A stretch of 64,000 nt of DNA from DATLLN01 sp963809205 (GTDB lineage Bacteria; Actinomycetota; Thermoleophilia; Gaiellales; JAICJC01): contig CAWEIS010000028.1 in NCBI GenBank assembly GCA_963809205.1, forward strand, positions 471,376 through 535,375. The letters run 5' to 3'. The number at the start of each line of letters is the position of its first letter. The first letter of the stretch is position 1. Below the pieces are notes generated by a model. That model searched no databases, was not told the DNA's origin, and saw nothing but the letters and a program-made list of their open reading frames with translations. The position numbers and the translations under genes are program-made. Of this stretch, positions 1 through 8,183 are shown one piece after another.

Positions 1-700
1 GCGACGCATGCACCGAGCCATTGCCCAGCAGCGGATGCGGCTCGCCTGCCGCGAGCTCGGCAGCCAGTGCGTCGATGCCGACGAGCACGCGGCCCATCCG
101 CGCGATCGCGTCGACGCCGTCTTCCGGTCGTGAGCCGTGCGCCGCGACGCCGCGCACCTCGATCTCGTGCCACGAGAAGCCCTTGTGCGCCACCGCCAGG
201 CACACCTCCTCGCCCGTCGGCTCGGTAACGATCGCCGCGTCGGCCGTCCAGCCGCGCACCAGCGCCTGCGCGCCGATGCTGGCGAACTCCTCGTCGCACA
301 CGGCGGACACGATCACGTCGCCGGCCCGCGGAGACCGCGCCGCCTCGGCGCCGGCCCACATGATCGCCGCCAGGCCGGCCTTCATGTCGTAGGCGCCGCG
401 GCCATACATCCGGCCGCCCTCGACGCGCCCGACCAGCGGCCGCTCGGCGCCCGCCATCGCCACCGTATCCATGTGCGCGTTCAGCAGCAGCGACCGCCCG
501 CCGCCGGTGCCGCGCGCCACCGCGACCACGTTCGGCCGCCTCGGCGCCACGTCCTCGATGTGCACCTCGAGCCCCTCCGCCTGCAGCCACGCGGCGACGA
601 ACCGCGCGATCGCCGCCTCGCCGGCGCCGCCCGGCACGAGGCTCGGGTTCACGGAGTCGATCGCGACCAGATCGGCCAGCAGCTCGTGCAACTCATCCAC
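1..700 (-). CDS. M20 family metallopeptidase/deacylase (ArgE/DapE-like), C-terminus cut by window edge
   Basis: The minus-strand frame is open from a GTG at 700 to the window edge, so the C-terminus is missing. Visible M20 hallmarks in order are a substrate-entry segment with VAIDSVNPSLVPGGAGE, the first metal site LLLNAHMDTVAM (His and Asp), the GRGAYDMKAGLAA segment that carries the bridging Asp and CDEEF with the catalytic and metal Glu pair. Then comes the start of the lid domain (AHGSRPEDGVDAI). Family members (acetylornithine deacetylase, succinyl-diaminopimelate desuccinylase, ACY1) are zinc amidases; the substrate cannot be assigned from this part. It starts 12 bases after the stop of the upstream lipoprotein gene, so the two are probably co-transcribed. 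No clear ribosome site decides the GTG start, but no other in-frame start fits. Confidence 0.85.
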   Translation of the reverse strand, partial: MDELHELLADLVAIDSVNPSLVPGGAGEAAIARFVAAWLQAEGLEVHIEDVAPRRPNVVAVARGTGGGRSLLLNAHMDTVAMAGAERPLVGRVEGGRMYGRGAYDMKAGLAAIMWAGAEAARSPRAGDVIVSAVCDEEFASIGAQALVRGWTADAAIVTEPTGEEVCLAVAHKGFSWHEIEVRGVAAHGSRPEDGVDAIARMGRVLVGIDALAAELAAGEPHPLLGNGSVHAS

Positions 701-712
701 GCCGGGGCGACG

Positions 713-1963
713 TTATCGCACCGACGCTGCGTAGGCGTGCGCCTCCGCGACCACCTGGTCGAACGACACGCCGAGCCCCCGCTGGAAGGCCTCGCGCACC
801 TGCGCCTCGCTGTAGTCGTACCCGGTCACGCCCATCGCCGTGAACGCGTTCGCCAGGCGCTCGAGGCCCGCCGGCCCGCCGTGGCGCTGGAGGATTACGG
901 TGACCATCATCTGCGCGTCCTCGTAGCACGCCTCCACGGCCTGCGGGGTCTTGATCCCCCAATCGCTGGCGCGCCGCCGCCAGATCTCGATGCTCGGAAA
1001 CCGCCCGCTCGCGTACAGCGGCTTGATGTAGAGCAGGGGCATCGAATACCCGATCGAGTGGAGGAACAGCTGCTGGTGGTACATCGCCAGCCCCTCGGCC
1101 ATGCTGTGCGGCGACCGGCCGAGCATCGTCCAGCTGGCGACGTGCGTCAGCTCGTGCGCGATCGTGCCGTCTCGCTCCACCGGCCCGCCGGCGCTCCACC
1201 CCGGCCACTCGATGTACGACACGCCGTCAAGCACGAACCCGTCCGGCACCTCCGTGCGGAACGACTTGATGCCGGACAGCTGCTCGCCCTGTTTCTCGTC
1301 GCGCACTAGGAAGATCACCGGATGATGCGCCGCCAGGTTGCGCGCATAGGCCTTGTCGAGCGCCGGCACCACGTCGTCGGCGTCCGACAGGATCTGCCGC
1401 GCCGCCTCGTTCGCCTCGAGCTCCTCGTAGATCACGCTCGAATGCTTTCCCGACAACACAGCCGGCTCGGGGAACAGCGACAGGCCCTGCTGCTTGACCT
1501 TGACGCCCCTGCGGGTCGTCGCGTCGGCGATCACCCGCCAGCCCTCGCGGGCGTGCGCGGCGATGATCATCCTCCGCCCCAGCTCGACCCACTGCGACAG
1601 CGGCTGCGGCCTGAGCCGCGCGCGCATCCTGACGAGCACCCCGACGGCACCCGGCTGCTTGACCTTGTACAGCGTCGCCGTGGTGTGCAGCTGGCCGATC
1701 GGCAGCCGCGCGAACCATGTCCGCAGGGCCGACAGCGACGGCTCGTCGTAGCCGGCCGCATCCGGCCCGGCGAGCTGCTGCGCGACCAGCGGCTTGTCCA
1801 TGGCCAGCGCCCGGAGGTACTTCGTGACCTCGGGCTTGGCCGCGGCGAACCGCGCCTTGGGGGTCATCGCCAGCGCCGGGTCGGGCGTGGAGGGCGCAGC
1901 CTTGCCACCGCCGGCGCACCCGGCCGCGAGCAGAGCGAAGACGACGAGCGGCACACGGCGCAT
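713..1963 (-). CDS. Secreted lipoprotein with HExxH zinc-peptidase motif
   Basis: This 416-residue protein begins with a lipoprotein signal (Arg-Arg, hydrophobic run, lipobox LLAAGC near residue 16), so it should be anchored outside the cytoplasmic membrane. Around residue 270 it has HELTHVASW, followed about 20 residues later by MAEGLAMYHQ. That is the HExxH plus downstream Glu arrangement of gluzincin metallopeptidases of the peptidase-MA/M1-like group. The N-terminal half (residues 30-200) resembles an SnoaL/NTF2-like fold only loosely and I do not assign it. The function is inferred to be extracytoplasmic proteolysis or a related zinc-dependent activity, with unknown substrate. It is followed closely by the M20 peptidase gene. 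Confidence 0.75.
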   Translation of the reverse strand: MRRVPLVVFALLAAGCAGGGKAAPSTPDPALAMTPKARFAAAKPEVTKYLRALAMDKPLVAQQLAGPDAAGYDEPSLSALRTWFARLPIGQLHTTATLYKVKQPGAVGVLVRMRARLRPQPLSQWVELGRRMIIAAHAREGWRVIADATTRRGVKVKQQGLSLFPEPAVLSGKHSSVIYEELEANEAARQILSDADDVVPALDKAYARNLAAHHPVIFLVRDEKQGEQLSGIKSFRTEVPDGFVLDGVSYIEWPGWSAGGPVERDGTIAHELTHVASWTMLGRSPHSMAEGLAMYHQQLFLHSIGYSMPLLYIKPLYASGRFPSIEIWRRRASDWGIKTPQAVEACYEDAQMMVTVILQRHGGPAGLERLANAFTAMGVTGYDYSEAQVREAFQRGLGVSFDQVVAEAHAYAASVR

Positions 1964-1993
1964 GCCCCCGATATCGGCCCGAGGGCCGCGTTC

Positions 1994-2515
1994 CTACAGC
2001 TGGAATTCCTCGGCGTAGCTCGTCGACCGGCGGGCGATCCGCCCGTCGTCGCCCACGTCGTAGAACCCCATCCGCCACAGCGGCGGCGAGTACAGGTGCA
2101 GCGACACCGCGGGCGTCTCGCCGATGTGGCGCACGTCGTGGATCCGGGACGAGTCGAACCGGAATCCGCCGCCGGCGCTGTACCCGACCGTCTCGACGCC
2201 CGAGCCAAACACCAGCCGGTCCTCCGCCAGCTCGCCCTCGATCACACGCACCGCGCCACCCGACAGGTCGTGGTCGTGCAGCCCCGTCTGCTGGGCGCCC
2301 GACCAGCAGATCAGCCAGACGTCCAGATGATGGTCGCGGTGGATCTCGGTGTAGATCCGCTCCTCGGCGTTGTGCTGCACAAACCCGCGCCACAGCTCGG
2401 GGTGCCCGGCCAGGGCCTCGGCGAGAGTGGCGAGCTCGTCCGGGTCGAGATTGCGGTCCTCGGTCAGCCGCGCACGCATGTACTCGCGCACCTCTCCGAG
2501 CCCGCCGTCGGTCAT
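1994..2515 (-). CDS. Cysteine dioxygenase type I family protein
   Basis: The 173-residue protein has a cupin fold signature with the metal ligands HDH (in GLHDHDLSGG, about residue 85) and a third His in HDVRHIG. This 3-His iron centre is typical of bacterial thiol dioxygenases that oxidise cysteine to cysteine sulfinate, or related thiols. The N-terminal helix-rich region (YMRARLTEDRNLDPDELATL) is also usual for the family. The start is set at the ATG at 2515, which overlaps the stop of the upstream amidohydrolase by four bases (ATGA); longer frames upstream run inside that gene and are not real. The coupling suggests a small sulfur or amine catabolic operon, but the shared substrate is unknown. 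Confidence 0.85.
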   Translation of the reverse strand: MTDGGLGEVREYMRARLTEDRNLDPDELATLAEALAGHPELWRGFVQHNAEERIYTEIHRDHHLDVWLICWSGAQQTGLHDHDLSGGAVRVIEGELAEDRLVFGSGVETVGYSAGGGFRFDSSRIHDVRHIGETPAVSLHLYSPPLWRMGFYDVGDDGRIARRSTSYAEEFQL

Positions 2516-3462
2516 CGTCGTCCTCCTTCCTGCCATCCCAGGGCTCGCGCCGTATTGCGCTCGAGCACCGCCTCCGCGACGGGCTCGCCCATCTCCTCCA
2601 GCGTCCGCAGCAGCTCCGCGCCGGGGACGACCGGGTAATCGGTGCCGAACACGACCTGATCCAGCCCGTACGTCGCGAACGCCAGGTCGAGGGCGTTGCG
2701 CCGACAGGTCGCCGCGTCGAAGAACACGTTGGTGTCGATCTCGCCCGGCTCGCCGCTGAACGTGCGATACCGCTCCTCGAGGAACGGCGCGCCGCCGGCC
2801 ATGATCGTGAACACCACCCGCAGCCCGGGGTGCCGAGCCGCGCCGACCATCCGCCACGTGAAGAACGCGCGCATCATCAGCCCCGGGTAGACCGCCAGGT
2901 TGCGCCACCACCAGACGACGTCCGGCTCCTCGCCGTAGGGCGGCGTCCAGGGTGCCGGCCCGGGATGGACGAACAGCGGCGCGCCGGTCTCGGCGAGCGC
3001 GTCCAGCAGATCGCGGCAGCGGTCGAGCCCGCGGTCGGAGGCCAGCGCCTCGCTGGCGATCGACACGCCGGCGAAGCCGTCGCGGATCAGCCCGGCGACC
3101 GAGCCCGCCCCGGCGTCCGACGCGTCGAGCGGCACGGCGGCGAACGCGGCCAACCTGCCGCCGGCCCGGCCCACGGCGTCCGCGACGCCCTCGTGGTAGG
3201 CGTCGAGCAGCGGCGCCGCCTCGGCCGCCGGCAGCGCCTCGATCCCGACCGGCGTCGACAGCGAGACGACCGCGCGGTCGATCGCGACCTCGTCCAGCGC
3301 CGCGATCCGGGCGTCGACCCGCTGCGACGCCAGATCCAGCCCGAACGGCTTCTCGTGGACAACGCGAACCACGTCGCCGTCCAGACAGGGCGGCTCGGAG
3401 CGTCGCCGCAAGGCCTCGACGAGCGAGTCAGGCCAGAGGTGCTGATGAAGATCGATGCGCAT
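2512..3462 (-). CDS. Amidohydrolase family 2 (ACMSD/TIM-barrel) protein
   Basis: The 316-residue protein begins RIDLHQHLWPD, giving the HxH metal pair at the first strand. A further His appears in LFVHPGPAPW near residue 165, and the conserved Asp in FGTDYPVVPG near the end. This is the amidohydrolase-2 pattern (metal-dependent hydrolases and decarboxylases of the ACMSD type). The exact substrate cannot be read from the sequence. It is translationally coupled to the downstream cysteine dioxygenase gene and divergent from the LacI-type regulator 35 bases away. Control by that regulator through the operator-like palindrome in between is therefore likely. Confidence 0.82.
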   Translation of the reverse strand: MRIDLHQHLWPDSLVEALRRRSEPPCLDGDVVRVVHEKPFGLDLASQRVDARIAALDEVAIDRAVVSLSTPVGIEALPAAEAAPLLDAYHEGVADAVGRAGGRLAAFAAVPLDASDAGAGSVAGLIRDGFAGVSIASEALASDRGLDRCRDLLDALAETGAPLFVHPGPAPWTPPYGEEPDVVWWWRNLAVYPGLMMRAFFTWRMVGAARHPGLRVVFTIMAGGAPFLEERYRTFSGEPGEIDTNVFFDAATCRRNALDLAFATYGLDQVVFGTDYPVVPGAELLRTLEEMGEPVAEAVLERNTARALGWQEGGRR

Positions 3463-3475
3463 ACAGGAAACGGTG

Positions 3476-3489
3476 GTGAATCGTTTAAC
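3476..3489. promoter_or_regulatory. Candidate LacI-family operator between divergent genes
   Basis: The 35-base gap between the amidohydrolase and the lacI-type gene contains GTGAATCGTTTAAC. It is an imperfect palindrome (5 of 7 arm positions match) around a central CG, in the AANCGNTT style of LacI/PurR-family operators. It would sit over both start regions and fits autoregulation plus control of the divergent amidohydrolase-dioxygenase pair. It is inferred from pattern only. Confidence 0.45.
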
Positions 3490-3497
3490 ATGCCATT

Positions 3498-4454
3498 GTG
3501 ACGAACCGATCGGATCGACGCAAGCGGCCGACCATGCGGGAGCTCTCGGAGATCACCGGCCTGTCCACCGCCGCCGTCTCCTACGCCCTGCGCGGCGAGC
3601 GCGTCTCGGCGCAGACGGCCGCCCGGGTGCGACGCGAGGCCGACCGCATCGGCTTCCGCAGCGACCCGGTGGCCCGCGCCCTGCGCGGCGGCCGCACAGG
3701 CACCGTCGGCGTCGTCGGCGGCAGCCTCGCCGACTACTGGCACCAGGAGTTCATCTCGCACCTCGGCCGCGCGCTGCGCGCCAACGACCTGCAGCTGCTG
3801 CTGGCGGACGCGGACGGCGACCCGGCGGCGGAGCTGGCGCTCGCCCGGGAGCTCGCCGACCGCCGCGTCGACGGGCTGGTGGTGCTACCGCTCGACCCGT
3901 CGGCCGCCGGCTGGCGGCGGATCGCCCGCGAGACGCCGACGGTGTCCGTGAACGAGTCCCTCCCCCGCCCGGCGCGCTCGATCCGCTTCGCGTCGGCAGC
4001 CGGGATCGCCCTCGCCCTCGGCCACCTGCACGGCCGCGGACACACCGAGATCTCGGTGCTCGGCGGCGGCCCGCACGTCATCCCCCGGCGCGCCGGTGTC
4101 CGCCGCACCCGCTGCGGCCCATCACCGGCCGAGGCGCAGCGCGCTGCGGCGCAGATCCTGACCGCGAAGACACGCCGGCCGACGGCCGTGTTTGCGCTCT
4201 CGGACTCGATCGCCTACGGCGTCTACGCGGCCGCGCGCGAGCTACGCCTGGCGATCCCCGGCCAGGTCGCCGTGGTCGGCTTCGACGACCATCCGGTGTC
4301 CCGGCTGCTCGACCCGCCGCTGACCGCCGTCGGCTGGGACACGCGTGCGGCGGCCGTCGCAGCGGCTGAGATGATCGCCGCTGCGGTGGCCGGCGACAAG
4401 CCCGCGGCGGAGGTCGTGATCAACCCCGTGCTGATAGTCCGCAGCTCGACCTAG
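3498..4454 (+). CDS. LacI family transcriptional regulator, short effector domain
   Basis: The helix-turn-helix MRELSEITGLSTAAVSYALRG and hinge lie in residues 13-60, and the effector-binding domain follows (GTVGVVGGSLADYW). The C-terminal GFDDHPVSRLLDPPLTAV motif is typical. The start is GTG at 3498. At 318 residues it is shorter than the usual 330-345. The loss is in the C-terminal subdomain near residues 195-215, where the segment after GGGPHVIPRRAG is replaced by a short Arg-rich stretch, so about 15-20 residues seem to be missing. The gene ends with a CTAG in which its stop overlaps the stop of the convergent MDR gene. The likely target is the divergent amidohydrolase operon; the downstream ABC operon is another possible target. 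Confidence 0.88.
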   Translation: MTNRSDRRKRPTMRELSEITGLSTAAVSYALRGERVSAQTAARVRREADRIGFRSDPVARALRGGRTGTVGVVGGSLADYWHQEFISHLGRALRANDLQLLLADADGDPAAELALARELADRRVDGLVVLPLDPSAAGWRRIARETPTVSVNESLPRPARSIRFASAAGIALALGHLHGRGHTEISVLGGGPHVIPRRAGVRRTRCGPSPAEAQRAAAQILTAKTRRPTAVFALSDSIAYGVYAAARELRLAIPGQVAVVGFDDHPVSRLLDPPLTAVGWDTRAAAVAAAEMIAAAVAGDKPAAEVVINPVLIVRSST

Positions 4455-5398
4455 GCGAACCGCAGCAGCACCTTGCCGAACTTTCCGGGCGCGGCCAGGT
4501 GATCGAACGCCGCCGCCGCGTCCGCGGCCGGGAAGACGCGGTCGATCGGCGGCGCGACCCGGCCCGCGGCGAGCAGCGGGACGACGCCCCGCGCGAACGC
4601 CTGCACCGCCGCGCCCTTCTCCTCCATCGGCCGGGCACGCAGCACGGTGCCCATCAGCGACGCGCGCTTGCCCATCAGCGCGCGCAGCGACATGTCGAAC
4701 TCCGCGCCGGCGCCCGTGCCGACGACGATGATCCGGCCCCTGGTCGTCAGCGCCCGAAGGTCGCCGGGCAGGTTCGGCGCACCGACCAGCTCGACCACGA
4801 CGTCCGCCTGGCCGTCCACGTCGTCCAGCGCCGCCGGGTCGGCGCCCATCGCCGCCAGCCGCTCGCGGGCGGCCTCGCTGCGCGCGTTGGCGAGCACCCG
4901 CGCGCCCGCCGCCAGGCCGAGCTGGACAGCGGCCGTGCCGACGCCCCCGCTGGCGCCGTTGACCAGCAGCGTCTCGCCGGTGACCAGGCCGGCGCGGGTG
5001 AACATCGCGTCGTGCGCGGTGATGAACGCCTCGGGAATCGCGGCCGCCTGCTCGTCCGAGAGCCGGTCGGGGACGCGCGCTACGTGCCGCTCGTGCACGG
5101 CGACGCGGTCGGCCAGGCCTCCGCCGCCGACGATCCCGAACACGCGGTCGCCGACCTGCCAGCCGAGCACCGCGGAGCCGGTCGCGACCACCGTCCCACC
5201 CACCTCGAGCCCGGGTACGTCGGCGACCGCGCCGGGCGGCGCCGGGTAGTGGCCGGCGCGCTGCATCAGATCCGCCGGGTTGAGCCCTGCATGCGACGCG
5301 GCGACCACGATCTCGTTCGACTCGGGCACCGGATCGGGGCGTTCATCGAGCCGCATCACCTCGGGGCCGCCCGCTCCCGTGAACACGATGGCGCGCAT
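4451..5398 (-). CDS. Zinc-independent MDR oxidoreductase (quinone oxidoreductase-like)
   Basis: The 315-residue protein is a medium-chain dehydrogenase/reductase. It has an N-terminal GroES-like domain (AASHAGLNPADLMQRAGHYP), the nucleotide-binding motif NGASGGVGTAAVQLGLAAGA near residue 145, and a C-terminal IDRVFPAADAAAAFDHLA segment. It lacks the structural-zinc Cys cluster, which places it with NADPH-dependent quinone/enone reductases and not with alcohol dehydrogenases. It is convergent with the lacI gene (stops overlap) and divergent from the ABC operon about 100 bases away. Its substrate is unknown. Confidence 0.85.
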   Translation of the reverse strand: MRAIVFTGAGGPEVMRLDERPDPVPESNEIVVAASHAGLNPADLMQRAGHYPAPPGAVADVPGLEVGGTVVATGSAVLGWQVGDRVFGIVGGGGLADRVAVHERHVARVPDRLSDEQAAAIPEAFITAHDAMFTRAGLVTGETLLVNGASGGVGTAAVQLGLAAGARVLANARSEAARERLAAMGADPAALDDVDGQADVVVELVGAPNLPGDLRALTTRGRIIVVGTGAGAEFDMSLRALMGKRASLMGTVLRARPMEEKGAAVQAFARGVVPLLAAGRVAPPIDRVFPAADAAAAFDHLAAPGKFGKVLLRFA

Positions 5399-5419
5399 CG
5401 GCGCAGCCTACCGGCGCAT

Positions 5420-5449
5420 TTGGGCTTGCGCCGAGCTCCGGTGTACAGT
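5420..5449 (+). promoter_or_regulatory. Candidate sigma-70-type promoter of the ABC operon
   Basis: A TTGGGC hexamer (5420-5425) and a TACAGT hexamer (5444-5449) are separated by 18 bases, about 50 bases before the binding-protein start. A strong ribosome site AGGAGG lies at 5488-5493, four bases before the ATG at 5498. This supports that start over the much longer open frame upstream. Confidence 0.4.
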
Positions 5450-5497
5450 CTGTCCCCCTGTCAAGGGTCAACGCATGCCGGAAAACCAGGAGGAGCG

Positions 5498-7171
5498 ATG
5501 GACGACATCAGGCGTCAGCGCACTGAGCTCGAAAACCATCTGATCGACGAGCTGATCTCGGGACGGCTCACCCGCCGCGAGTTCGTCCGCCGCGGCACGG
5601 TGATGGGTATGTCCATCCCGCTGCTCGGCGCGATCGTCGCCGCGTGCGGCGGCGCCAACAGCACCGGCAGCTCGGCGGCCAGCGGCGGCAGCTCGGGCTC
5701 CGCGTCCGTCAAGCCCGGCGGCACGGTGCGCGCTGCGATCGTCGTTCCCACGGGAGCGATCAACCCGGTCACCGTGGGCGATCAGGGAGGACTCTGCATG
5801 CTCGGCCAGGTCGGCGAATTCCTCTGCGTCGCCAACCCGAACACGTTAGAGCTGGAGCCGGTGCTGGCGGACAGCTGGACGGCCAACTCGGACTCGTCGG
5901 AATGGACGTTCAAGCTGAAGTCCGGCGTCACGTTCCATGACGGCTCGCCGCTGGTGGCTGACGACGTCGTCTACACGATGGATCTGCTCTCTGACTCGAA
6001 GGGCACATCGCAGGCGCTGTCGGTGTTCCTCGGGGTGCTCAACAAGGGTGGCACAACCGCCGTCGACGACCACACCGTCAAGTTCACCCTCGAGGCGGCC
6101 AACGGCAACTTCCCGTATCTCGTCTCACGAGACAACTACAACGCCATCATCATCAAGGCGGGCAGCGACCCCAAGGACTTCGAGAAGACGTTCCCGGGCA
6201 CCGGCCCATTCAAGCTCGACAAGTACACCCCCAAGGTGGGCGCCTCGTTCGTCCGCAACGACGACTACTGGGGCACCAAGGCCAACCCGGACCGCATCGA
6301 GTTCACGTTCTACGACGACGAAGGCCCGCAGATCCTCGCCCTCCAGGGCAAGCAGGTCGACGTCGTCGGCCAGATCTCCGTCTCCGGCGGCCGGGCGATC
6401 CTCAACGACAGCAGCTACGTCATCCTCGACATCCCGTCGACCGCGCACCGCCAGGTGCACATGCGGAACGACAAGGAGCCCTTCACCGACAAGCGCGTTC
6501 GCCAGGCGATCGCGCTGTCGCTCGACCGGCCGGCGATCATCCAGCAGCTGTTCGAGGGCAAGGCGAAGGTGGGCAACGACAGCCCGTTTGCGAGCGTCTA
6601 TCCGTCGACCGACCCCTCCGTGCCGCAGCGCACGCAGAACGTCGACCAGGCGAAGCAGCTGCTCTCGGACGTCGCACTCTCGAACCCGTCCGTCAAGATG
6701 AACACGGAGAAGGCATTCGAGATCCCGGACTACGCAGTGCTGATCCAGAACTCGGCGAAGGCGATCGGGTTCACGATCGACATCCTTCAGCAGAGCGCCA
6801 CGCAGTACTACGGCGACTTCACCTTCGGCGGATCGCCGTGGCTGGACTCGACGATGGGCATCACGGACTACGGCCACCGCAGCGTGCCCAACGTGATCCT
6901 GGGTGCGCCGCTGCTGTCCGACGGCACGTGGAACTCGGCGCACTTCAAGAACACGACCTACGACAGCCTGGTCAAGCAGTACAACGCAGCGTCCGACGTC
7001 CAGAGCCAGCAGGGCGTCGCCAAGCAGATCCAGGAGCTGCTGCTGGACGAGACGCCGGTGATCTTCGCGTACTTCTACGACTATCTCGGCGCCACCGCCG
7101 GGAATGTCGGCGGCGTCGTGATCACGCCCATCGGCCACGTCCAGCTGGAGGGCGCCGGCTTCACCTCCTGA
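5498..7171 (+). CDS. ABC transporter substrate-binding lipoprotein, family 5 (peptide/opine/nickel type)
   Basis: The 557-residue protein has a twin-arginine-like signal (RREFVRRGTVMGMSIPLLG) ending in a lipobox AAC near residue 48. It is therefore probably exported by Tat and lipid-anchored. The mature part has solute-binding family 5 features: VLADSWTANSDSSEWTFKLK, then GVTFHDGSPLVADDVVYT and RRVRQAIALSLDRP-type segments (here DKRVRQAIALSLDRPAII). Family members bind oligopeptides, but also opines, glycosides and other organic compounds, so the ligand is open. It is the first gene of the 5.5-16.1 kb operon; the downstream catabolic enzymes suggest a small organic substrate more than peptides. 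Confidence 0.9.
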   Translation: MDDIRRQRTELENHLIDELISGRLTRREFVRRGTVMGMSIPLLGAIVAACGGANSTGSSAASGGSSGSASVKPGGTVRAAIVVPTGAINPVTVGDQGGLCMLGQVGEFLCVANPNTLELEPVLADSWTANSDSSEWTFKLKSGVTFHDGSPLVADDVVYTMDLLSDSKGTSQALSVFLGVLNKGGTTAVDDHTVKFTLEAANGNFPYLVSRDNYNAIIIKAGSDPKDFEKTFPGTGPFKLDKYTPKVGASFVRNDDYWGTKANPDRIEFTFYDDEGPQILALQGKQVDVVGQISVSGGRAILNDSSYVILDIPSTAHRQVHMRNDKEPFTDKRVRQAIALSLDRPAIIQQLFEGKAKVGNDSPFASVYPSTDPSVPQRTQNVDQAKQLLSDVALSNPSVKMNTEKAFEIPDYAVLIQNSAKAIGFTIDILQQSATQYYGDFTFGGSPWLDSTMGITDYGHRSVPNVILGAPLLSDGTWNSAHFKNTTYDSLVKQYNAASDVQSQQGVAKQIQELLLDETPVIFAYFYDYLGATAGNVGGVVITPIGHVQLEGAGFTS

Positions 7172-7180
7172 CGACTCACC

Positions 7181-7209
7181 CCCGCCGCCGGCTCGGCGCC
7201 GGCGGCGGG
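7181..7209 (+). terminator. GC hairpin between binding-protein and permease genes
   Basis: CCCGCCGCCGGC (7181-7192) pairs perfectly with GCCGGCGGCGGG (7198-7209) over 12 bases with a 5-base loop. No T-tract follows. It sits in the 55-base gap after the binding-protein gene, the position where many ABC operons carry a hairpin that lowers expression of downstream permeases and stabilises the binding-protein message. I read it as a processing or attenuation hairpin and not as a full terminator. Confidence 0.55.
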
Positions 7210-7226
7210 ACGAGCCGCCGCCCACG

Positions 7227-8183
7227 ATGGCACGGTTCATCCTCCGCCGCATCGGACTCGCACTGATCACGCTCTGGCTGTTGAGCGTCCTGGTCTTCTT
7301 CCTCGTGCAGCTGCTGCCGGGCAACGTCGCCCGCTCGATCCTCGGCCCGCTCGCCGCGCAGTCCACGGTCGACAACCTGAACCACCAGCTGGGCACCGAC
7401 AAACCGGTGATCGTGCAGTACTTCAACTGGCTGAAGGGCCTCCTGCATGGCGACCTCGGCGACTCGCTCACCTACCGCCAGCCGGTGCGGCCGTTCATCA
7501 CCTCGGCCCTCGAGAACTCCCTCAAGCTGGCGGCCCTGGCCTTCGTGATCGTCGTGCCGATCAGCCTGATCGGCGGCATCGCCGCGGCGCTCAAGGTCGG
7601 CAAGCCGGTCGACCGGATCATCACCACCGGCGGCCTCTCGCTGGCCGCGGTGCCCGAGTTCGTGACCAGCGTGATCCTGATCATGGTCTTCGGCATCTGG
7701 CTGAACGTGCTGCCGATCACGGCGGCCACCCCGCCCGGCGCCAGCATCTGGGACCAGGTCTACCACCTGCTGTTACCCGCGATCGCGCTGTGCCTGGTGC
7801 TGTTCGGGTACATCGCGCGCATGGCGCGGGCGGGGATGATCGAAGCACTCGACTCCGACTACACACGCACGGCGACGCTCAAGGGGCTGCCCTGGCGCAC
7901 CGTGATCGTCCGCCATGACATGCGCAACGCGCTGCTGCCGACGATCACCGTGATCGCGACGCAGCTGGGCTACCTGATCGGCGGCCTGGTCGTGGTCGAG
8001 ATCATCTTCAACTACCAGGGCATCGGCCGCCTGATCCTGACCGCGGCGACCAGCCACGACACGCCCATGCTGGAGGCCGGCGTGCTGGTGGTGGGCGTCG
8101 TCTACCTGGGGGCGACGCTGATCGCCGACGTGCTCTACGCCCTGCTCAATCCGCGGATCCGCCACGCCGGGAGCGACCAGTGA
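7227..8183 (+). CDS. ABC transporter permease, DppB type
   Basis: The 318-residue inner-membrane protein has the DppB/OppB layout: N-terminal RFILRRIGLALITLWLLSVLVFFLVQLLPGN, about six membrane segments, and the EAA-loop region around residue 215 (SDYTRTATLKGLPWRTVIVRH). It would form half of the import channel with the next gene. The stop overlaps the GTG start of the next gene by four bases. Confidence 0.92.
   Translation: MARFILRRIGLALITLWLLSVLVFFLVQLLPGNVARSILGPLAAQSTVDNLNHQLGTDKPVIVQYFNWLKGLLHGDLGDSLTYRQPVRPFITSALENSLKLAALAFVIVVPISLIGGIAAALKVGKPVDRIITTGGLSLAAVPEFVTSVILIMVFGIWLNVLPITAATPPGASIWDQVYHLLLPAIALCLVLFGYIARMARAGMIEALDSDYTRTATLKGLPWRTVIVRHDMRNALLPTITVIATQLGYLIGGLVVVEIIFNYQGIGRLILTAATSHDTPMLEAGVLVVGVVYLGATLIADVLYALLNPRIRHAGSDQ

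Noticed and set aside
4499..5497. Open frame running in front of the substrate-binding protein
   Set aside because: It lies antisense to a well-conserved MDR reductase and has Arg/His-rich shadow composition. A strong ribosome site and signal peptide fix the start at 5498.
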